Below, one piece after another: positions 5,628 to 11,844 of a DNA stretch of 11,844 bases; within the stretch, counting starts at the first letter, position 1, and each line of letters starts with the position of its first letter. Both the position numbers and the translations under genes were made by a program. Location: contig PJAB01001851.1 of the NCBI GenBank assembly GCA_002887195.1, forward strand, positions 1 to 11,844, given 5' to 3'. The notes under the pieces are model-generated. The model searched no databases, was not told the origin of the DNA, and worked only from the letters and a program-made list of their open reading frames with translations. The stretch comes from Chrysochromulina parva. Taxonomy: Eukaryota; Haptophyta; Prymnesiales; Chrysochromulinaceae.

Positions 5628-8372
5628 ATGCTTTCCTCCTCGGCCGCGCGCGCCAAGCAGCTCAATTCGTCCGCACCCGTCAACTATGTGGCCGGTCTCG
5701 GCCGTGGTGCGACCGGTTTCACCACGCGCTCCGATATCGGCCCTGCCCGGATGAGCGCTGAGAACGATGAGGCGGGAAAGCTGAATGACAGCAAGTTTGA
5801 CGAGTTTGCGGGCTACCAGGGCTCGCTGTTCGACCAGATGCCATATGATGAGGACGACGAGGCGGCTGACCGCGTGTGGAACGAGATTGATGCGCACATG
5901 GACGAGAGGCGCAAATCGCGGCGAGAGCAGCGCATCGCGGAGCAGCTGAGCCAGTTCCGCTCAGTGCGACCCAAGTTGCAGCACCAATTCACAGACCTCA
6001 AGCGCGACCTGCAGCAAGTGACGGAGCAGGAGTGGAACGACCTTCCCGAGCCCGGGGAGCACCGCAAGCACTCGGCGGCTGAGAAGCGCAATGAGCGCTA
6101 CATTCCTGCGCCCGACTCGCTGCTCGAGAAGGCCAGGCAGGAACAGGAGGTGGTACACAGTCTCGACGCCCGGCAGATGCAGACGGGCGGCATGGAGACG
6201 CCCATGACGGGGTTGCAGACACCGTTCACCGACCTCAAGTCCATCGGCGAGGCGCGTGGCGCGGTGCTGTCCGTGAAGCTCGACCAGATGTCTGACAGCG
6301 TCGAGGGGCAGACAGTGGTGGACCCCAAAGGCTACCTAACCGACCTTAACTCGATCAAGGTGTCGACGGAGGCTGAGATCGGCGACATCAAGAAGGCGCG
6401 GCTCCTGCTCAAGTCGGTCACCTCGACCAACCCTGGCCACGGGCCGGGCTGGGTGGCGGCCGCGCGTCTCGAGGAGGTCGCGGGGAAGCTCGTCGCGGCT
6501 CGCCAGGTCATTCGAGAAGGCTGCAGAGCATGCCCCGCCTCGGAGGACGTGTGGCTGGAGGCGGCGCGGCTGCAGACGCCCGACAACGCGAAGACCGTTC
6601 TCGCGGAGGCGGTTAAAAAGATCCCACAAAGCGTCAAGATCTGGTTGCATGCGGCATCGCTCGAGACGAACGTGACCATGCGCCGTCGCGTACTGCGGAA
6701 GGCGCTCGAGGTCATCCCAAATTCGGTCAAGCTTTGGCAGGCTTCCATCGACCTCGAAGGGCCGGACGACGCGCGGCTGATGCTCGGGCGCGCAGTGGAG
6801 TGCGTGCCGCACTCGGTCGACATGTGGATCGCGCTCGCACGGCTCGAGACGTACCAGAACGCGCGCAAAGTGCTCAATCGTGCTCGCGAGACCATACCCA
6901 CAGAGCCACAGATCTGGATCACCGCCGCCAAGCTCGAGGAGGCGAATGGGAACATCGACCTCGTCGACCGCATCATCGAGAAGGCGATCAAGTCGCTCTC
7001 TCTCCACCAGGTGGATCTCGAGCGCGAGCAGTGGCTCAATGAGGCTGAGACGGCCGAGAAGGGCGGCGCCGCGCGAACCGCACAGGCCATCCTGCAAAAC
7101 ACGCTGCACCTGGGCATTGAGGAGGAGGATCGCAAACGCATCTGGATGGAGGACGCGGAGTCGTTCGTCGCGCGCAGCTGTCCCGAGTGCGCGCGTGCCG
7201 TCTTCGCGCAGGCGCTCTCTACTTTCCCCACAAAAAAGTCTGTGTGGCTGCGCGCCGCGCAGCACGAGAAATCGCACGGCACAGCCGCCTCGCTCGACGC
7301 GTTGCTGCGCAAGGCCGTCTCCTTCTGCCCGCATGCCGAGGCGCTCTGGCTCATGGGGGCCAAGGAGCAGTGGCTTGCAGGCAAAGTGGAGGCGGCGCGC
7401 GCGATCCTCAACGAGGCGTTCCTTGCCAATCCCGACTCAGAGCAAGTCTGGCTCGCCGCCGTCAAGCTCGAGTCCGAGAACGACGAGCCCGATGCGGCGC
7501 GCAGCCTCCTCTCCAAGGCGCGCGAGCGATGCGGCACCGAGCGCGTGTGGATGAAGTCGGTGCTTCTAGAGCGCAACCTGGGCGAGAACGCCGCCGCGCT
7601 CGAAATGCTCGCACCTGCACTGAAGGCACACGGTAAGTATTGGAAGCTGCTGCTCATGAAGGCGCAGATCGAGCGGCAGCTCGATCTCGTGGACGCCGCG
7701 CGCGAGACGCTCGCTCGGGGCGTCAAGGTGTGCGCGGACTGCGTACCCATGTGGCTCGAATCCTCGCGACTCGAAGAAGCTCTCGGCTCCGTCTCGAAGG
7801 CACGCTCGCTCCTCGAGGTGGGCCGCCTCAAGAATGTGAACGCACCTCGGCTTTGGCTAGAGGCGGTGCGCCTCGAGCGCCGAGCGGGCAACAAGAAGGC
7901 CGCGGCGACGCTGCTTGCCAAGGCGCTCCAGCAGTGCCGCACGGCTGGCATCCTTTGGGCTGAAGCCATCTCAATGGAGGCCCGCGCGCAGCAGAAGTCC
8001 AAGTCAAGCGATGCGCTGAAGGCGTGCGACAATGATCCGCACGTCATCCTCGCCGTCTCGCGCCTCTTCTGGCGCGAACGGAAGGAGGAAAAAGCGCGCT
8101 CGTGGTGCAACCGCGCTGTCACGCTCGATCCCGATCTTGGCGATGCGTGGGCAAACTACTTTGCGTTTGAGAGCCAGCACGGTACGCCCGAGCAGCAGGC
8201 CGAGGTATTGCGTCGCGCGGTCGCCGCTGACCCTCATCACGGTGACGAATGGACGGCTGTCTCCAAAAACCCGCGTAACCTGCGCTGCTCGACGGACGAG
8301 CTCGTCAAAAGGGTCGCTGAAAACATGGCCCTCAATAAGTACGAGATGGAGGCGCTTGAGAAGATTGGCTGA
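5628..8372 (+). CDS. PRPF6: Pre-mRNA-processing factor 6 (Prp6/STA1 family)
   Basis: A U5 snRNP protein that bridges U5 and U4/U6 in the tri-snRNP; it acts in the nucleus in pre-mRNA splicing. The protein has 914 residues from ATG 5628; human PRPF6 is 941. The longer open frame begins at a non-ATG codon and is not used. The N-terminal PRP1_N domain starts with the signature [20 protein letters not shown] (about 19-38) and extends to about residue 150, with charged coiled-coil-like sequence. [13 protein letters not shown] segment (189-200) holds Thr-Pro sites of the sort found at this place in the family. [20 protein letters not shown] precedes the repeats. About eighteen HAT (half-a-TPR) units run from about 257 to the C-terminus, with recurrent W-A-LE cores such as [31 protein letters not shown] and [13 protein letters not shown]. 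There are no stops or introns. The plant-type N-terminal ubiquitin-like extension is not seen. Conservation along the full length suggests a functional gene. Confidence 0.96.
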   Translation: MLSSSAARAKQLNSSAPVNYVAGLGRGATGFTTRSDIGPARMSAENDEAGKLNDSKFDEFAGYQGSLFDQMPYDEDDEAADRVWNEIDAHMDERRKSRREQRIAEQLSQFRSVRPKLQHQFTDLKRDLQQVTEQEWNDLPEPGEHRKHSAAEKRNERYIPAPDSLLEKARQEQEVVHSLDARQMQTGGMETPMTGLQTPFTDLKSIGEARGAVLSVKLDQMSDSVEGQTVVDPKGYLTDLNSIKVSTEAEIGDIKKARLLLKSVTSTNPGHGPGWVAAARLEEVAGKLVAARQVIREGCRACPASEDVWLEAARLQTPDNAKTVLAEAVKKIPQSVKIWLHAASLETNVTMRRRVLRKALEVIPNSVKLWQASIDLEGPDDARLMLGRAVECVPHSVDMWIALARLETYQNARKVLNRARETIPTEPQIWITAAKLEEANGNIDLVDRIIEKAIKSLSLHQVDLEREQWLNEAETAEKGGAARTAQAILQNTLHLGIEEEDRKRIWMEDAESFVARSCPECARAVFAQALSTFPTKKSVWLRAAQHEKSHGTAASLDALLRKAVSFCPHAEALWLMGAKEQWLAGKVEAARAILNEAFLANPDSEQVWLAAVKLESENDEPDAARSLLSKARERCGTERVWMKSVLLERNLGENAAALEMLAPALKAHGKYWKLLLMKAQIERQLDLVDAARETLARGVKVCADCVPMWLESSRLEEALGSVSKARSLLEVGRLKNVNAPRLWLEAVRLERRAGNKKAAATLLAKALQQCRTAGILWAEAISMEARAQQKSKSSDALKACDNDPHVILAVSRLFWRERKEEKARSWCNRAVTLDPDLGDAWANYFAFESQHGTPEQQAEVLRRAVAADPHHGDEWTAVSKNPRNLRCSTDELVKRVAENMALNKYEMEALEKIG

Positions 8373-8618
8373 GGCGCCCTCTTCCGTGTGCACCTGCACC
8401 ATCTGCATCGATCTGCGGTCGAACGAGGTCGAATCGAAAACGGCATCCTCCATCTCCACACGTTGGCCAACAGCAGGTTGCCCCCACCTGACGCCACGGC
8501 CACTGTTTTTGCCACTGAGTTAGGGCGCGGTAGGCGTCGGCCTCACAGCGACGGCCCGGGGCGTGCGGGACAGCGGACACCACGCGGCGGAACTGTATAC
8601 GTTTGGGTTACTTAGAGC

Positions 8619-8640
8619 GTCGCCGGCAAGTCGCCGGCAG
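8619..8640. repeat. 11-bp tandem duplication
   Basis: GTCGCCGGCAA (8619-8629) is followed directly by GTCGCCGGCAG (8630-8640), then a partial GTCGG. It lies in non-coding sequence downstream of PRPF6. Confidence 0.75.
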
Positions 8641-9046
8641 GTCGGTAGCTCGGTACACGGGGGTACACTCAAGGATTGCACGCAGCGGCCGTCGAGCACA
8701 GCAGGTGGGGACGGCTCGGCAGCGCGTGGGGCTGGCCGTACCCACGGCTACGCGGGCACCGGCGGGCGCACCAGGGGCCCGACGGACGCCCGGACCCGTG
8801 TTTAACGGCGATAACGGCCGGGCGCGGGCCAGGATTAACCCGGGACGTCTAAGCTGACAGAGGACTAAACCCGGATAACTGGCGCTAGGCACCCGGCGCA
8901 AACCCGGCGCGGCTCGAAACTCGTGCACGATACGTTCATACGATCGCGGGTATCCGGTAGGAAGCTTTTTTTACGCAGTTCCGGCTTACACGGCATCGAG
9001 ACCATCGTCGGTAAAAACTAGTCCCGTAAAATGGCCACGCCGGTCC

Positions 9047-9120
9047 GCGGTCGCCGCGCCGCGCTTCTCTATACACACTTATTCCGTACCGCCACGGCGC
9101 CAGCGACCGCTTGCGACCGC
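9047..9120. repeat. Inverted and tandem octamer set
   Basis: GCGGTCGC at 9047-9054 is the reverse complement of GCGACCGC at 9103-9110 and again at 9113-9120, the latter two forming a 10-bp-period tandem pair. It could pair as a stem in the 3' region of either convergent transcript. The sequence is GC-rich and short, so chance is possible. Confidence 0.5.
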
Positions 9121-9383
9121 CCGGCCGATCATTTTCGTATAAGTTGTGCGTGCAGGACAGAGCTGCACACGATGGCCGTGCAGTCGCGGCAGTCGACCCG
9201 TCATTCAGCTCGGCTCCCCCCGCCCGTCGTGTGCACAGCACACTGAAGATGCTGTTTCGAGCCGTCTGCTATGGTCATGTGTAAGCTCAGACGCTTGGAC
9301 GATTGTCTATAAGTAACCACCAGCCGTCCATTCCCTACATCATGCGAGTATCAGTATCTGCCACTGCCTCCAATCCCCACTCT

Positions 9384-11684
9384 TCATGCGAAAGCCATCT
9401 GATCATTGATGCCAGTAGGAAGAGGGCAAGAGAGGCCGATTCTAGGAAGATTCGTCAAGCTGGAACCCGAAGCAACCATGAGCTGTGGCGAACATAAGGC
9501 GCCTGCACCTTCGACCGTGAGCTGCTCCCTTAGCCCGTCCGAGATGGACATCTCATTCATGAGAGTCACATCGAGCAGCGGATGCGACATGGATCCATCT
9601 GGATTGACTTCGGCGGCATTGACGGCCACATTCACCTGCGCCTCTAAGGTCGTCGTCCCCTGCGCTAAATAGTTGCCCGAGCTTCCAACCGAGCTGCCCG
9701 AATTGCTCAATTCGAGGAGCGCCTCCACCGCACCAGCACTTGACGGAGCCATGCCCTGCGCCGATTGACTCAGGTGTGCCGTGGCAGCTAGCATACGCTC
9801 CGCGTGGGCGCCGTGCGAGGTCGCTGCTGGATCCCCACTGCAAGTGCGAGGTCGTTGCGAGGTGGTCGCCGAGTCCATCCTTGACCACGTTCCGCCCGGA
9901 GGCAGAGAATGCCACGTCTGGTTGAGGACATCGTCCGAATCGGCGGTCAGCCTGGCCGTAGTGCCTGCAGCCGCTGGCATCAGGATCGCCGCTGCCGTCG
10001 TTAAGTTGGTGTTAGCAGCTGCGAGAACTGGAATCGTCGCGCTTCCAGTTGGCAAGGCCTGCGTCAAGTTGCCGAACGCAGATGTGGCGTGCAGCTGCAC
10101 GAGAGGCGCCACCATTCTGGCCCCTCCTGATATCGGCACTGCGTGTATGACTGGCAGCGTCAGCGACTGCTGCTGGGATTGCTGCTGTCCCATGGGCAGC
10201 TGCATCTGCAGCTGTGTGGGCAGCCCGGTCAATGACGTGCCCCCACGTAAGGTTTGAGCTGCTGCCTGCGCATGCACGGCAGCTAGAGCCTGCGTCGGCA
10301 CCTGCGCCTGTGCGTTTGCCTGCGCCACCAAATGTAGCGCCGCCTGGGCTTGTGCAACCGCCTGCACCTGCGCCTGCGCCATTGCATGGGTCTGCCACTG
10401 CACCTGTGCCTGCGCCTGCAAATGTGCGTGGGTCTGCGCCTGCACCGCCGGATGCGAGAGCGTGAGCTGCCCTGCCGACGGGCCCGCTTGTGTAGCCGCC
10501 ACCTGGGCCATGTGAAGAACCTGCTGCTGCGGCTGCTGCTGCTGCGGCTGCTGCTGCTGCTGCTGGTATTGCTGCGGCTGCTGGTATTGCTGCGGCTGCT
10601 GGTATTGCTGCTGCTGCTGATATTGCTGCGGCTGTGGTTGCTGCTGTTGCTGCTGCAGTTGCTGCTGCAGTTGCTGCTGCTGCTGCTGCTGGTATTGCTG
10701 CTGCCGCTGGTGGTATTGCTGCTGCTGCTGCTGCTGGGTTTGCTGCTGCTCCTGCTCCTGCTGCTGCTCCTGCTGCTGGGCAGGCTGTACCATGGACGGA
10801 GCTTGCAGCGGCAGCGACGCGAGATGTATCACCTGCTGCGCTTGCTGGATCGGGGAGATCGGCGAGGCCGCGGGTGTGGTATGGGCGACCGAAGACGCGC
10901 TCGCCGGCGCCGCTACCGAGAGCATCGGTTGCATAGCCTGTGCCTTGACGAGCGGCTGCGCCATCGAGATATGCTGCATCAGAATCGTGTTGCGCATGGG
11001 CATCGCAGAGGCGCTCGGCAGGGCTTGCGAGAAGCCAAACCCTTGTGACGCATGCGCAACCACAGCCAGCTGTTGCTGGGCCGGTGCATCGGAATGGTAC
11101 GTGTTATCTATGCGCCCGCAATACCCATCGATGCCGCGTTTCTGCAACTCGACGAGTTTGAGCCACTCGGGATGGTTCTTGCGCGCATGCTTGCGTGCGG
11201 CGTCGCTGGTTGCATAAGACTTGCCGCACCCAAAGTAGCGGCAGACAAAGGTCGTCTTGTTCTGCTGCTGCTGCTGCTGCTGCCAGTTGTGCTGCCACAC
11301 CCTTGGTATGGACCCATTGGTGGACGGCTGTGCCTGCACTGCCGTTGGCAGTGCATGCGGTGGTTGCAGCGCAGGCAGCGCACAGACTGGCGCCACCACT
11401 GATGCCGTTACGATTGTCACCTGCGGACTGATTCCCGACCCTGGTGCTGCCGACGGGAACCTCGCGGCGCTCCATGGGATAGCTTCAACATTCGTGCTGG
11501 GCGCAGTGCACGTCGAGGTGTCCATCGACATTGCTGCCACCAGCGGTACCTCCGCGCTGGTTGGGTCTACGTCCTCCATTGGGCAGTCTTCCTGGTGTGC
11601 GCTCTTGAGTTGAGCGAAGCCCCGCGGGGCAATCATAGTCGCGAACGACGGCCTCTCCAGGCTGTCGCGCAAGCAATCGCTCAT
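9384..11684 (-). CDS. Glutamine-rich single C2H2 zinc-finger protein, putative transcription regulator
   Basis: A 766-residue protein from the first in-frame ATG (11684). The frame is open upstream to 11777 without ATG, and CACACTAG just above 11741 resembles a splice acceptor, so an upstream exon is possible. Order: a Ser/Thr- and acid-containing N-terminus; a short Q run; one C2H2 finger of form C-x4-C-x12-H-x4-H (C148, C153, H166, H171; core CGKSYATSDAARKHARKNH) followed by PEWLKLVE and YCGR; a long glutamine-rich domain (about 303-388) interrupted by Tyr, Pro and Leu; an Ala/Gln-repeat domain (about 415-478); then Ala/Ser/Thr-rich sequence to the C-terminus. Single fingers with the K-x-Y-x-(S/T)-x-D-x-x-R-K-H-x-R-K pattern and a following W-L occur in many microalgal proteins. 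Q-rich domains are common in transcription activators and condensate-forming proteins. The nuclear regulatory role is inferred; no target can be named. No internal intron is seen. Confidence 0.8.
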   Translation of the reverse strand: MSDCLRDSLERPSFATMIAPRGFAQLKSAHQEDCPMEDVDPTSAEVPLVAAMSMDTSTCTAPSTNVEAIPWSAARFPSAAPGSGISPQVTIVTASVVAPVCALPALQPPHALPTAVQAQPSTNGSIPRVWQHNWQQQQQQQNKTTFVCRYFGCGKSYATSDAARKHARKNHPEWLKLVELQKRGIDGYCGRIDNTYHSDAPAQQQLAVVAHASQGFGFSQALPSASAMPMRNTILMQHISMAQPLVKAQAMQPMLSVAAPASASSVAHTTPAASPISPIQQAQQVIHLASLPLQAPSMVQPAQQQEQQQEQEQQQTQQQQQQQYHQRQQQYQQQQQQQLQQQLQQQQQQPQPQQYQQQQQYQQPQQYQQPQQYQQQQQQPQQQQPQQQVLHMAQVAATQAGPSAGQLTLSHPAVQAQTHAHLQAQAQVQWQTHAMAQAQVQAVAQAQAALHLVAQANAQAQVPTQALAAVHAQAAAQTLRGGTSLTGLPTQLQMQLPMGQQQSQQQSLTLPVIHAVPISGGARMVAPLVQLHATSAFGNLTQALPTGSATIPVLAAANTNLTTAAAILMPAAAGTTARLTADSDDVLNQTWHSLPPGGTWSRMDSATTSQRPRTCSGDPAATSHGAHAERMLAATAHLSQSAQGMAPSSAGAVEALLELSNSGSSVGSSGNYLAQGTTTLEAQVNVAVNAAEVNPDGSMSHPLLDVTLMNEMSISDGLREQLTVEGAGALCSPQLMVASGSSLTNLPRIGLSCPLPTGINDQMAFA
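10251..10442 (-). repeat. Ala-Gln alternating repeat domain
   Basis: This part of the zinc-finger gene encodes about 64 residues dominated by alternating Ala and Gln with interspersed Val, His and Thr (for example AQAQVQAVAQAQA). The DNA shows a degenerate hexamer of GCN-CAR type. It looks like an expanded hexanucleotide repeat that has since drifted. Confidence 0.8.
10521..10778 (-). repeat. Polyglutamine tract encoded by CAG/CAA (CTG on the plus strand)
   Basis: About 66 of 86 residues are Gln, broken by Tyr, Pro, Leu, Glu, His, Arg and Thr. A sub-repeat of the form QQYQQP recurs near 10560-10610. On the plus strand it appears as long runs of CTG/TTG and gives false poly-Leu frames. A separate seven-Gln run lies just before the zinc finger, near 11262-11282. 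Confidence 0.92.
11172..11243 (-). other. C2H2 zinc-finger domain
   Basis: Encodes the finger whose ligands are C148, C153, H166 and H171 of the 766-residue protein, spaced C-x4-C-x12-H-x4-H. The aromatic Tyr after the second Cys and the basic helix (ARKHARKNH) are present. All four ligands are intact, so zinc binding is expected. Confidence 0.85.
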
Positions 11685-11844
11685 GTTTGGATGACTCTCG
11701 GATGTTTGCCACGAAACTTCAGAAGCGTCCGAACGCGGCACTAGTGTGTGTAGAGTATCGCACGGCCCGATGTCGTTTCAGTAACGCACGGTAGGGACCG
11801 GTAGGGTTTTGTGGATTCAAGCAGGCACTCGACCTCTTCAGTCC
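11685..11844. other. Upstream region of the zinc-finger gene
   Basis: It lies upstream of the minus-strand gene and presumably holds the 5' UTR or promoter, or part of an upstream exon. CGGTAGGG occurs twice with a 10-bp period (11789-11796 and 11799-11806). No TATA box or other gene is seen before the window ends. Confidence 0.35.

Larger units (their letters stand above)
8373..9383. other. Spacer between convergent genes, about 1 kb
   Basis: PRPF6 ends on the plus strand and the zinc-finger gene ends on the minus strand, so both 3' UTRs and terminators lie here. The stretch is GC-rich in its first half, with repeated ACCCGG-type motifs around 8790-8910, short tandem duplications (listed separately) and a run of seven T at about 8965-8971. 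Open frames are short and low in complexity. No tRNA, snRNA or protein gene could be supported by eye. A non-coding RNA or a decayed element cannot be excluded. Confidence 0.5.

Noticed and set aside
6332..8122. 596-codon open frame antisense to PRPF6
   Set aside because: It is rich in Ser, Arg and Ala with no domain, and it mirrors the GC-rich codon pattern of PRPF6. The sense protein is conserved along its whole length.
8600..8971. RNA polymerase III gene (SRP RNA or snRNA) ending at the T run at 8965-8971
   Set aside because: No A/B box, no SRP RNA Alu-domain or helix 8 motif and no snRNA signature could be found upstream of the T run.
10350..11048. Poly-Leu plus-strand open frame resembling a membrane protein
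   Set aside because: It is CTG runs read opposite the glutamine codons of the zinc-finger gene. The hydrophobicity is an artefact of the repeat.

Overview
The window reads as nuclear DNA from a GC-rich, gene-dense, free-living unicellular eukaryote, most likely a microalga. Signs of this are a spliceosomal protein (PRPF6), a eukaryotic SRP receptor alpha subunit with two short GT-AG introns, a plant/alga-type M14 carboxypeptidase, a glutamine-rich transcription-factor-like protein with one C2H2 finger of a style common in microalgae, and strong G/C preference at third codon positions. A haptophyte or another GC-rich marine alga fits, but the lineage cannot be fixed from these genes. There are no operons, ribosome binding sites or bacterial elements.

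Layout, left to right. 1-119: two perfect 42-bp direct repeats, 77 bp apart. 279-1979 (minus): M14 zinc carboxypeptidase-like protein whose third zinc ligand (His) is Arg. 1980-2552: spacer with an inverted repeat and three CCAAT boxes. 2553-4600 (minus): SRP receptor alpha, rebuilt here from three exons. 4601-4785: compact divergent promoter. 4786-5034 (plus): unrecognised 82-residue two-helix membrane protein ending in a KxKxx-type ER retrieval signal. 5035-5627: spacer. 5628-8372 (plus): intronless PRPF6. 8373-9383: about 1 kb of spacer between convergent genes. 9384-11684 (minus): Q-rich C2H2 zinc-finger protein. 11685-11844: its upstream region.

Functional links are limited. SRP receptor alpha and the small membrane protein share a promoter region, and both are expected at the endoplasmic reticulum, so co-expression is plausible. 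PRPF6 (tri-snRNP assembly), the carboxypeptidase-like protein and the zinc-finger protein have no evident link to them or to each other. I do not see a new multi-gene system. The most notable items are the likely pseudo-carboxypeptidase, the divergent ER gene pair, the repeat pair at the left edge and the long CAG-encoded glutamine domain. Several longest open frames here begin at non-ATG codons, so the starts given below are the first in-frame ATG or, for SRP receptor alpha, the ATG found by exon reconstruction.
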